From: Bacteroidota bacterium
GTDB lineage: Bacteria > Bacteroidota > Bacteroidia > Cytophagales > Cyclobacteriaceae
DNA: 35,822 nucleotides
Direction: 5' to 3'
Assembly: GCA_024280115.1 (NCBI GenBank)
Contig: JAJRQT010000200.1
Location: 1-35,822, forward strand
This document shows, one piece after another, positions 1 to 8,314 of the stretch. Under the pieces are notes generated by a model. That model was not told the DNA's origin. It worked only from the letters and a program-made list of their open reading frames with translations, and searched no databases. Positions within the stretch are counted from its first letter, which is position 1; every line of letters begins with the position of its first letter. Both the position numbers and the translations under genes were made by a program.

Positions 1-3000
1 ATCCATTCCCTCGCATTCACAAAAGCTTCTACCCATGGCGTTACCTCATCATCTTTTCTATCTGATGGATAATAGGCCCAATTCCACGGATAGGTAGCCC
101 TTTCCAGGTGTGGCATCATCACGAGGTGGCGGCCGTCGGCAGAGCACAATGAGGCAGTATTGAAGTCAGATCCGTTAGGATTTGCCGGGTAAGTGCCTTT
201 GGAAAATTTCATTGGAATGTGATAAGTTGATTCATCTTCAGGTAAGCTGAATTTGCCTTCGCCATGAGCAACCCATATTCCCAACCTGCTGCCAGCCAAT
301 GATTTTAGCATCACCGAGTGATTATCCCGGATGTCAACATTGAGGAAAGCAGATTCAAATTTGCCTGATTCATTGTGCAGCATTTTTGGTTTTTGATCGT
401 GATCAGGCGTAACCACACCAAGTTCGATCATGAGCTGGCAACCGTTGCAAACGCCTAAACTCAGCGTGTCTTTTCTGGCGTAAAATTTATCCAGTGCATT
501 CTTAGCTTTTGCATTGTAAATAAATGCTCCGGCCCAACCTTTGGCAGAACCTAATACATCGGAGTTAGAAAACCCACCTACAAAGACAATCATATTGACG
601 TCCTCCAATGTTTCCCTCCCGGAAATTAAATCGGTCATATGCACATCTTTCACATCCAGACCGGCAAGATGCATGATCCAGGCCATCTCCCTGTCTCCAT
701 TAACTCCTTTTTCCCTAATGATGGCAGCCTTAATTCCTGAAGTCTTCTTTCGATGTTGATCAATATCGTATTGACTAAATTTTCCGGTAAATGAAGCGGG
801 AAAATCAAAGTTCAGCGAATTGAGTTTGTAGTTTTCAAATCGTTCTGTTGCCAGTTTTTCACCACTTTGGATCGTATCCAATAAATGGGAAGTTTTAAAC
901 CAAACATCTCTCATTTCCTCAATATCCAGTTCGAACTTAGTATGAATATCAATGAACCTGATTTTATATTCATCGTGGAGTCTTCCGATTTTTCCGTACT
1001 TTATACCATCTTCTTCAAGGATATTAAACGCTTTACTATCTAAATCGACCTGTAGTATCAATCCCGGGTTTTGACTGAATAAAGTCTTTATTAAATCCGG
1101 TTCATGAATTGAGGATAGATTCATATTCAATCCAACTTCATTTTGAGCAAATGTCATTTCCAATAAGGTGGTGATCATCCCTCCCGCAGAAATATCGTGC
1201 CCGGCCAGAATCAATCCTTCTCCTATTAATTTTTGAATGGTATTAAAAACGATTTTAAAATACTCAGGATCAGTAACTCCCGGGGTTTCATCCCCGAGCT
1301 TATTGTGGGTTTGGACGAAACAGGAACCACCGAGTTTATATTTGTCTTTTGACAAATCAATGTAGATCAATACCGAATCCGGAACATTTTGTATGACCGG
1401 TTCGACAACTTTTTTAATATCCGTCACTTCCCCGGCAGCGGAAATAATGACCGTTCCAGGGGCATAGACTACTTCATCCTCTCCATATTTTTGTGTCATG
1501 GATAGCGAATCTTTCCCGGTGGGTATATTGATCCCAAGGGCAAGAGCAAAATCAGAGGCTGCTTCCACAGCTTCATAAAGCCGCGCATCTTCTCCTGGAT
1601 TTTTGCAGGGCCACATCCAATTGGCACTCAATGATATCCCCCCAATTCCGCCTTCTATTGGAGCCCAAATAATATTCGTCAATGACTCAGCAATGGAGAG
1701 TACCGATCCATTTTTTGGACTTAATAAAGCTGCGGCAGGAGCATGGCCAATGGCGGTAGCCAAGCCTTTAACTCCCTGGTAATCAAGGGCACTTACTCCA
1801 AGATTATTCAGCGGCAATTGTAATGGACCTGCACATTGTTGTTTTGCAACTTTACCGGTTACTGACCTGTCAACCTTATTCGTCAGCCAATCTTTGCAAG
1901 CAACTTCCTCAAGTTGCAAAACCTGCTCGATATAACTGGTGATTTTTGAAATATCAGATTTCAATGCATCATATTGATGATCAATACCAGAATCCTTCAA
2001 GACGGTTTTCGGAGGATTGCCAAACATATCTTCGATCTTCAGATCAATAGGCCTGGCGCTTCCATCTTCGTGTTCGAATGTAAATTGATGGTCGCCGGTA
2101 GTTTCTCCAATTTCATACATTGGGGCTCTTTCGCGTGCAGCAATATCTTTCAAAAGCTTTATATCAATTGCCTGAAGAATCATACCCATTCTTTCCTGTG
2201 ACTCATTTCCAACAATTTCCTTATCGGAAAGCGTCGGATCGCCAATCGGTAATTTTTCAATCCGGATCTTGCCACCTATATTTTCCACCAATTCAGAAAG
2301 ACAATTTAAATGTCCCCCTGCACCGTGATCATGTATGGAAACTATGGGATTATTTTTTGACTCTGCCAGTGCCCTGATAGCGTTGGAAACCCTTTTTTGC
2401 ATTTCAGGATTGGACCTTTGAACTGCATTCAATTCTATCGCATTATTATATTCACCGGTAGCGACAGAGGATACAGCTCCTCCTCCCATGCCAATACGGT
2501 AATTGTCACCTCCCATTAATACGATCTTGTCCCCCTTTTTTGGGTCATCTTTCAGGCTGTCTTTTTTCTTACCATAGCCAATCCCGCCCGCGAGCATAAT
2601 AACCTTGTCGTATCCGTATTCTTTTCCATCCTCAAAGTGTTCAAAAGTCAATAAACTACCGCAGATGAGCGGCTGGCCAAATTTATTGCCAAAGTCACTG
2701 GCTCCATTAGATGCTTTAATCAGTATTTCTTCGGGAGATTGATACAACCATTTTCTTGGTTTTATATTCTTTTCCCATTTCCGGCCACCACTCAATCTCG
2801 GGTAAGAGGTCATATAAACGGCTGTACCCGCTAATGGCATAGAGGCCTTTCCTCCGCCCATTCTATCTCTGATTTCCCCGCCACTACCTGTCGCCGCTCC
2901 ATTAAATGGCTCTACAGTGGTCGGAAAATTGTGAGTTTCAGCTTTCAAAGACAGTACGGATTCAAATCTTTCTGTTTTGAAATATTCGGGGATATCCTGC

Positions 3001-3674
3001 CTGACGGGTGCAAATTGTTCGATTTCGGGGCCCTGGATAAATGCACAATTATCTTTATATGCGGAGACTACCCGGTTTGGATTTTTATTGGTTGTGAGCT
3101 TGATCAATTGAAAAAGTGAAAGCTCCTTTTCTTCGCCATCAATGATGAAGGTCCCGTTAAAAATCTTATGGCGGCAATGCTCTGAGTTAACCTGGGAAAA
3201 ACCAAATATTTCGCTGTCGGTAAGTTTTCTGCCTAGTTTTTTGCCCAATTTTTCCAGGTATCCAATTTCTTCACTACTCAATGCAAGCCCTTCTTGTTTA
3301 TTGTATGCGTGTATGTCATCGATATATTGTATGGGATCCGGCTTTTTGTCAATTGTAAAAATGTGTTGATTCAGTTCATGATAAACCTGCTGAAGCATTG
3401 GATCAAATTCCGGCTCGGTTTCCTCACTCATTGTAAATTCTTCAATTCTTTCGATACCCGTTATTCCCATATTTTGGGTAATCTCTACTGCATTGGTGCT
3501 CCATGGAGTAATCATCTCTTTTCTGGGGCCAATGAAGGTGCCTTCCATGACGTCAGTATCAATAAAATGTGCCTCGCCAAAAAGCCATCTTAATTTTTTA
3601 ATATCAGACTCACTCATGTCAATCTTTGTTTTGACAGCTAAAAATGCGGAAGAAGACCTGAAGAATAATACCAT
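1..3674 (-). CDS. purL: Phosphoribosylformylglycinamidine synthase, large fused form (3' end cut by window)
   Basis: This is the ATP-dependent conversion of FGAR plus glutamine to FGAM in purine synthesis, in the cytoplasm. The frame is open from ATG at 3674 to the window edge, 1224 full codons, so only a few C-terminal residues are missing compared with the roughly 1220-1300 residues usual for the family. The N-terminus reads MVLFFRSS, and GPRKEMITPWSTNAVEI follows near residue 45. The synthase motifs SQVNSEHCRHK and ETHNFPTTVEPFNGAATG are present. The C-terminal glutaminase domain has its nucleophile in GVCNGCQL (Cys1076) and the His/Glu pair in PHLER (His1189, Glu1191). An internal ATG at residue 20 (position 3617) would cut off the conserved N-terminal strand, so I prefer 3674. 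The gene is divergent from the lactonase gene. Confidence 0.96.
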   Translation of the reverse strand, partial: MVLFFRSSSAFLAVKTKIDMSESDIKKLRWLFGEAHFIDTDVMEGTFIGPRKEMITPWSTNAVEITQNMGITGIERIEEFTMSEETEPEFDPMLQQVYHELNQHIFTIDKKPDPIQYIDDIHAYNKQEGLALSSEEIGYLEKLGKKLGRKLTDSEIFGFSQVNSEHCRHKIFNGTFIIDGEEKELSLFQLIKLTTNKNPNRVVSAYKDNCAFIQGPEIEQFAPVRQDIPEYFKTERFESVLSLKAETHNFPTTVEPFNGAATGSGGEIRDRMGGGKASMPLAGTAVYMTSYPRLSGGRKWEKNIKPRKWLYQSPEEILIKASNGASDFGNKFGQPLICGSLLTFEHFEDGKEYGYDKVIMLAGGIGYGKKKDSLKDDPKKGDKIVLMGGDNYRIGMGGGAVSSVATGEYNNAIELNAVQRSNPEMQKRVSNAIRALAESKNNPIVSIHDHGAGGHLNCLSELVENIGGKIRIEKLPIGDPTLSDKEIVGNESQERMGMILQAIDIKLLKDIAARERAPMYEIGETTGDHQFTFEHEDGSARPIDLKIEDMFGNPPKTVLKDSGIDHQYDALKSDISKITSYIEQVLQLEEVACKDWLTNKVDRSVTGKVAKQQCAGPLQLPLNNLGVSALDYQGVKGLATAIGHAPAAALLSPKNGSVLSIAESLTNIIWAPIEGGIGGISLSANWMWPCKNPGEDARLYEAVEAASDFALALGINIPTGKDSLSMTQKYGEDEVVYAPGTVIISAAGEVTDIKKVVEPVIQNVPDSVLIYIDLSKDKYKLGGSCFVQTHNKLGDETPGVTDPEYFKIVFNTIQKLIGEGLILAGHDISAGGMITTLLEMTFAQNEVGLNMNLSSIHEPDLIKTLFSQNPGLILQVDLDSKAFNILEEDGIKYGKIGRLHDEYKIRFIDIHTKFELDIEEMRDVWFKTSHLLDTIQSGEKLATERFENYKLNSLNFDFPASFTGKFSQYDIDQHRKKTSGIKAAIIREKGVNGDREMAWIMHLAGLDVKDVHMTDLISGRETLEDVNMIVFVGGFSNSDVLGSAKGWAGAFIYNAKAKNALDKFYARKDTLSLGVCNGCQLMIELGVVTPDHDQKPKMLHNESGKFESAFLNVDIRDNHSVMLKSLAGSRLGIWVAHGEGKFSLPEDESTYHIPMKFSKGTYPANPNGSDFNTASLCSADGRHLVMMPHLERATYPWNWAYYPSDRKDDEVTPWVEAFVNAREW

Positions 3675-3708
3675 ATAAATAGAAAATTTGCGGATTGAAA
3701 ATTCACGG

Positions 3709-3739
3709 CAAAATTAAGAAAAGTTAGGTATTGATACCT
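3709..3739 (-). promoter_or_regulatory. Candidate purL promoter -7 box with adjacent palindrome
   Basis: On the minus strand TAATTTTG (3709-3716) matches the Bacteroidota -7 consensus TAnnTTTG and lies 35 bp upstream of the purL ATG. Ten bases further upstream is a perfect 14-bp palindrome, AGGTAT-TG-ATACCT (3726-3739), in the spacer where a repressor could sit. I see no good -33 TTTG. Binding by a regulator is inference only. Confidence 0.35.
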
Positions 3740-3888
3740 TTTAATCTTTTGATATTTTATAATTAAAAACGAGGGCCCAAACGGTATTGTATAATGGATT
3801 CAAAAGCCAGTATGGATATAGTGAGTGAATTGATTCTTTGAATAATTCAATTAAAATTATAACCTTAGTACAATAGATAATTATAAAC

Positions 3889-5043
3889 ATGCGTATTCTT
3901 ACAATTATAATCTCAACCTTTATTCTATTTAATGTTTTCGGCTTCTCACAGGCAGAAAATCATGTAAATGAGAAAAAGGAAATGATATATGTGGGAACTT
4001 TTTCTGAGCGTGGAAGTCTCGGAATCTATGTATATTCTTTTATAAGGGAGACAATGAGGTTTGATTTGGAGCAGACTATTTTAACCCAGGGCAGCCCTTC
4101 ATTTATTGAGATAAGCCCGAATGGTAAATATTTATTTTCAGTAAATAGAGAGGGTATCAAAGATAATAAAGAATGGGGATCTGTGACTTCCTATGCTATT
4201 GATCAATCTTCTGGTAAACTGAAGGTGATCGGGGAAAATTTCTCTTTTGGCGACAGCCCTTGTCATGTAAGTGTCCATCCTTCGGGCAAATATATTTTTG
4301 TCAGCCATTATAAAGGAGGGAATTTTGTTGTATTTCCCATTGATGAGCATGGATATATAGGTGAGCCTACTGACAATATTCAACTGGAAGGGCAAGGTAC
4401 TGTTATGCCACGACAAGAGCGGCCTCATACTCATTCTGCTGTTCCTTCGGTTGACGGCAGATTTCTTTATGTTTCTGATCTGGGATTGGATAAAATCCTG
4501 ATTTATAAATTTGATGAATCGAATGGCACTGTACAACCGGCAGAACAAGCATTTATCAGGACGATTCCGGGAGCCGGTCCGAGGCATCTCGCTTTGAATG
4601 CAACAGGTGATCTGGCATTTTCGGCAGAGGAAATTTCTTCATCAATTTGTAGTTATACGGTAAATAAGGATAATGGCGGTTTGCAATTAGTCCAAAGATT
4701 ACCGGCATTACCTTCTGCGTTTTTTGGCGATAATTCCAGCGCAGACGTACACTGCAGTTCCGATGGGAAAATTGTATATATTTCTAACCGGGGGTACAAT
4801 GGATTGGCTATTTTTAAAGTTAATCGAAACGGTAAAATGAAAAATATTGGCTATATGCCAACAATTGGTGAAAGACCAAGGAGTTTTTTACCTGATCCGA
4901 AAGGCGACTTTATGCTGGTGGGAAACAGGGATTCTGATGAGATTAATATTTTCAATATTGAAAAGGATGGAACTCTTTCAGATACTGAGAGATACCTGCC
5001 TGTTCCATCACCAGTTTGTATCAAATATTTGGAAATTAATTAG
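3889..5043 (+). CDS. Secreted lactonase-family seven-bladed beta-propeller protein
   Basis: The 384 residues match the lactonase / 6-phosphogluconolactonase-like beta-propeller family (Pgl/YbhE type). A signal peptide spans residues 1-22 (MRILTIIIS... ending FSQA), so it acts outside the cytoplasm. That makes a role as the cytoplasmic pentose-phosphate lactonase unlikely. Visible family features are the opening YVGTFS blade, repeated SPNGKYLF / HPSGKYIFVSHY blades, PHTHSAVPS near residue 180, and GAGPRHLALN. The likely substrate is a sugar lactone or a cyclic acid, but nothing in the sequence fixes it. The lipoprotein gene begins 65 bp downstream on the same strand, so the two are probably co-transcribed. 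Start chosen because it directly precedes the signal peptide. Confidence 0.85.
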   Translation: MRILTIIISTFILFNVFGFSQAENHVNEKKEMIYVGTFSERGSLGIYVYSFIRETMRFDLEQTILTQGSPSFIEISPNGKYLFSVNREGIKDNKEWGSVTSYAIDQSSGKLKVIGENFSFGDSPCHVSVHPSGKYIFVSHYKGGNFVVFPIDEHGYIGEPTDNIQLEGQGTVMPRQERPHTHSAVPSVDGRFLYVSDLGLDKILIYKFDESNGTVQPAEQAFIRTIPGAGPRHLALNATGDLAFSAEEISSSICSYTVNKDNGGLQLVQRLPALPSAFFGDNSSADVHCSSDGKIVYISNRGYNGLAIFKVNRNGKMKNIGYMPTIGERPRSFLPDPKGDFMLVGNRDSDEINIFNIEKDGTLSDTERYLPVPSPVCIKYLEIN

Positions 5044-5108
5044 TTCAAGTTATAGCCCTATGGTATAATTCTTGCTTTATATATTTTTTTAACCAACTAC
5101 TTTCCAAA

Positions 5109-5678
5109 ATGAAAACTTCTAATTCAATATCTGCATTACTACTTCTTTTTATTTCAATTTCATTTATTAATTGTGATGATTCTAACGATGTTGGACCATC
5201 TGAATTACTTGACAATACTTCCGCTGAAGAAGGAAATCAATCGCCTTTTAGCTGGTTTGTAGTCAATGGTGACTATCAAAGTGAATGGTCTGAATTACAG
5301 TCTTCTGAAGGTAATCGTTCCTTGGAAATAATATCTGATATAAGTGTAGGCAAATTTGGATATTGGGGACAATCGGTTGCGAATAACATACCTTTTGGCC
5401 AAAAGTTAAGATTAAGCTGTGATATAAAATTAGAAGAAGTAACAGGAGCAGGTGTTTCTATAGCTTTGAGGGGAGATGACGCCAATCAAAAAAGTATTTT
5501 CTTTTATACAACACAGGGTAAGACTTTAATTGCCGGAAGCGAGGATTGGAAAAGGTATTCAGTTGAAATGATTAATGCAGTTCCTGAGGAGGTCACTAAA
5601 ATATTTGTATTTCTGGTTTTATTGACCGATACAGATGGTACAGTCTTTTTTGATGATATTTCACTAAAGGCGTTTTAA
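5109..5678 (+). CDS. Small lipoprotein with carbohydrate-binding-module-like jelly roll
   Basis: This 189-residue protein starts with a lipoprotein signal ending ISFINC (Cys22), followed by acidic residues DDSND that may favour surface display. The rest is one domain of about 150 residues. Its order of features (PFSWFV, an SLEI strand, YWGQ, LRLSCDIK, and a C-terminal FFDDISLKAF) is typical of galactose-binding-like jelly rolls of the CBM4/9/22 type. No catalytic motif is visible. It follows the lactonase gene by 65 bp and may tether or feed substrate to it; that link is inference. It converges on the next gene with only an 11-bp gap, so no separate terminator fits between them. Confidence 0.7.
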   Translation: MKTSNSISALLLLFISISFINCDDSNDVGPSELLDNTSAEEGNQSPFSWFVVNGDYQSEWSELQSSEGNRSLEIISDISVGKFGYWGQSVANNIPFGQKLRLSCDIKLEEVTGAGVSIALRGDDANQKSIFFYTTQGKTLIAGSEDWKRYSVEMINAVPEEVTKIFVFLVLLTDTDGTVFFDDISLKAF

Positions 5679-5689
5679 CAGACACCTTT

Positions 5690-6703
5690 CTACTTCCCAA
5701 AACTTTCCACCTGGTATCTCAACTGGGATGCAAAAACAGGGAATGATATTTTCATTAAAACGAAAAAACCACTTTGTTTAAGCCCTGGTCTGTAGCCAAT
5801 TTCTCCTCCATAAGCCCAACTGAATTTTCTATTAAATTTTCCTTCTATACCAGCTCTGAAGCCTAAAACGCTTTTTTGGATTGGCTCTGATGAAAATCTC
5901 ACACCGTCATTATAAATGTCATCAATAGTAACCATAGGTGTGAAGTTAATATCAAAAAATGTTGTGAAAATAAGATCATTGACCAGGGTGCCATAAACTT
6001 TATCCGGCTGTACAGCTACATTTTTAATCAGCGTCATGGATGTTCCAATAAAAAACCCAACAGTTGACATGTTGCCATAAACAGATTCTTCAGGTCCGAT
6101 TTCTCCACCTTCATCGCCGATCAGGGTAACGCCCTGCTTATCCATAATCCTGTTGAAGTCAACAGAAGTTTTGTAGGCCATGCCCCCAAACCTGGCTCCA
6201 TAGATCTTTCTAACTTTTGTCGGAATGATTGTATGCAATGGTACAGTTACAGCCCATTTATCCCCTTTGTACCTTTTAGAATATAAAATAAATTTAGTTT
6301 CAGTGTCTTCCTCTACATCTTTTATATGATAGGTACCGAGAAGTTCATAATATGCAAATGGCTTCGCTTCATTATCAACAGTGCTGTTTTTAAATGCTGC
6401 ATCTCTCGTTAAATCAAAGGTTCTCGCATAAGGTGTTCTTACATGAGCCTCGAAATCAGCGAGGTTTTTCCAATAATAATGAGCTTTAATTCCCCATCCA
6501 ACGGTAACATTGGTGGTAAATAATTCACCATACATTGGTTGCAAGTGTAGAAAAAGCTTGTTTATATCATTTGGAGTATCATACACCTCTTCATAAGTCA
6601 GGGTTTTGGCATTTGTATTTAGATTTACATTTTGCGCCTGAGCCTCGGTGGTTACATAAAAAACCGAAAAAATTGAAATCGAAATTAGTATTCTTTTCAC
6701 CAT
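5690..6703 (-). CDS. Exported envelope protein of unknown function, possibly an outer-membrane barrel
   Basis: I do not recognise a named family. The 337 residues start with a signal peptide (MVKRILISISIFSVFYVTTEAQA, cleavage before QNVN). The mature part is rich in short alternating aromatic/hydrophobic strands separated by polar turns, such as AHYYWKNLADFEAHV, YGARFGGMAYKTS and FSWAYGGEIGYRPG. It ends in a strand-like FPVFASQLRYQVESFGK. This pattern suggests an outer-membrane or periplasmic beta-rich protein. It is transcribed alone, with 313 bp upstream and a tightly convergent neighbour downstream. A TATATTTG box at 6756-6763 could be its -7 element. Confidence 0.65.
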   Translation of the reverse strand: MVKRILISISIFSVFYVTTEAQAQNVNLNTNAKTLTYEEVYDTPNDINKLFLHLQPMYGELFTTNVTVGWGIKAHYYWKNLADFEAHVRTPYARTFDLTRDAAFKNSTVDNEAKPFAYYELLGTYHIKDVEEDTETKFILYSKRYKGDKWAVTVPLHTIIPTKVRKIYGARFGGMAYKTSVDFNRIMDKQGVTLIGDEGGEIGPEESVYGNMSTVGFFIGTSMTLIKNVAVQPDKVYGTLVNDLIFTTFFDINFTPMVTIDDIYNDGVRFSSEPIQKSVLGFRAGIEGKFNRKFSWAYGGEIGYRPGLKQSGFFVLMKISFPVFASQLRYQVESFGK

Positions 6704-7016
6704 GAAAAAGATTTAATTAATGGAAAACGACTACTGTTTTAGTCAATGACCACAACAAATATATTTATTAATTAATAGGAAGGAAATGATGGATGATAAC
6801 TGTTATTGAAGCGCATGTAAGTTTTCAAATGAAAATTATATGTACAAATTCAACACTTTCAAATTCATTGGAAACATACTGAGTACTAATAGTTCAGTTT
6901 AGCTAAAAGGCTGTAAATCTTTATAATCGATGGATTGAAAGTGAATAGATTGCCAAATAAATATTTGATCAACAACCATGCTGATGCTATTTAATAAAAA
7001 GGCCAACTACTATACT
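6704..7016. other. Intergenic region between hemL and the envelope-protein gene
   Basis: This 313-bp gap has no credible ORF. On the minus strand TATATTTG (6756-6763) fits the -7 consensus TAnnTTTG and would give a leader of about 45 nt for the downstream gene. No -33 box and no clear intrinsic terminator for the hemL run were found. Confidence 0.35.
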
Positions 7017-8309
7017 TTACAAAATACTTTTTAATGATTTGAAGTTCGCATCGATTATCTGATCTGCTAGTTTCTCATCAATTGAAGTTGATAAAAACAA
7101 GGATTCAAATTGTGACGGGGCAATATAGACTCCATTTTCCAGCATCGCATTAAAATATTTGCCAAAGAGCGCAGTATCCGTAGTTTTTGCAGAATCAAAA
7201 TTGGTGACTTTTTCCTCCGTAAAAAATAAAGTCATCATGGATCCAATACTGTTTATTGAATAACTCATACCGAGCTGATGTAGATTATCTTTTATACCGT
7301 TTTCTATTTTTGTTGCAACCTCCTGAAGTTGTGTATAAACCTCATTATGTTGGTTGAGATAACTCAGCATCTCAAATCCGGCGCTCATGGCAATTGGATT
7401 TCCACTAAGTGTTCCCGCCTGGTAAACAGGTCCGATAGGAGATATGTGATCCATAATCTCTTTTTTACCGCCATAGGCACCAACGGGCATTCCTCCACCA
7501 ATTATTTTTCCTAAGGTAGTGAGATCGGGCATTACATTAAATACTTCCTGCGCACCGCCCTTAGCCAGTCTGAACCCAGTCATGACCTCATCAAATATGA
7601 GTAAAATGTCATTTTCATCACAAGCTTTTCTCAAGCCTTCTAGATAACCTTTTCCCGGAAGGACACAGCCCATATTTCCTGCAACCGGCTCAATGATGAT
7701 TGCTGCAATTTCTCTTTTATTGTTTTGGATAAGTTTATCCACGGCCTCTAAATTATTGTATGGCGCTGTCAATGTATCGGCAGCGGTGCCCTTCGTTACT
7801 CCAGGGCTATCAGGAGTTCCCATTGTTGCAACGCCACTTCCCGCAGCAATTAGAAATGAATCACCATGACCATGATAGCATCCCTCAAATTTTATAATTT
7901 TATCTCGTCCGGTAAATCCTCTTGCCAACCTGATGGCAGACATAGTGGCTTCAGTTCCAGAATTCACCATCCTGACTTTTTCAATCGATGGAACCATTTC
8001 CACAATTAGCTCAGCAACATTGATTTCATTTTCAGTTGGTGCTCCAAAAGAAGGTGATAATTTTAAAGATTCTGATACCGCTTTTTCGATTTCATCACGG
8101 GCATGTCCGAGAATCATTGGGCCCCATGAGTTGATTAATTCTATGAACTTATTGCCATCCTCGTCGTATAGATAAGCACCCTTTGCGGCTTTGATGAACA
8201 ATGGATCTCCACCTACAGCTTTAAATGCTCTCACTGGTGAATTTACTCCCCCGGGGATTAGATTCTTTGCCTTTTCAAATAATGATTTGCTTTTTTCTTT
8301 AATGAGCAT
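7017..8309 (-). CDS. hemL: Glutamate-1-semialdehyde 2,1-aminomutase
   Basis: This PLP enzyme converts glutamate-1-semialdehyde to 5-aminolevulinate in the C5 route of heme synthesis. The 430 residues are full length for the family. The N-terminus LFEKAKNLIPGGVNSPVRAF is diagnostic. Other hallmarks are NSGTEATMSAIRLAR (113-130), FEGCYHGHGDSF (141-152), the FDEVMTG strand (239-245) and the PLP lysine in TLGKIIGGGMPVGAYGG (Lys268). It lies 5 bp after the upstream gene on the same strand, at the end of the his-guaA run, so it is probably read as the last cistron. No anomaly was seen. Confidence 0.96.
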   Translation of the reverse strand: MLIKEKSKSLFEKAKNLIPGGVNSPVRAFKAVGGDPLFIKAAKGAYLYDEDGNKFIELINSWGPMILGHARDEIEKAVSESLKLSPSFGAPTENEINVAELIVEMVPSIEKVRMVNSGTEATMSAIRLARGFTGRDKIIKFEGCYHGHGDSFLIAAGSGVATMGTPDSPGVTKGTAADTLTAPYNNLEAVDKLIQNNKREIAAIIIEPVAGNMGCVLPGKGYLEGLRKACDENDILLIFDEVMTGFRLAKGGAQEVFNVMPDLTTLGKIIGGGMPVGAYGGKKEIMDHISPIGPVYQAGTLSGNPIAMSAGFEMLSYLNQHNEVYTQLQEVATKIENGIKDNLHQLGMSYSINSIGSMMTLFFTEEKVTNFDSAKTTDTALFGKYFNAMLENGVYIAPSQFESLFLSTSIDEKLADQIIDANFKSLKSIL

Positions 8310-8314
8310 GATTC

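Noticed and set aside
541..759. Short plus-strand frames across the first 3.6 kb
   Set aside because: They are shadows of purL, whose conserved motifs are continuous on the minus strand.
6880..6895. TGAGTACT-N-ATAGTTC shared with 16078-16093 in the hisG leader
   Set aside because: Fifteen of sixteen matches between two AT-rich sites is within what chance allows in a 36-kb window, and the first copy lacks the hairpin.
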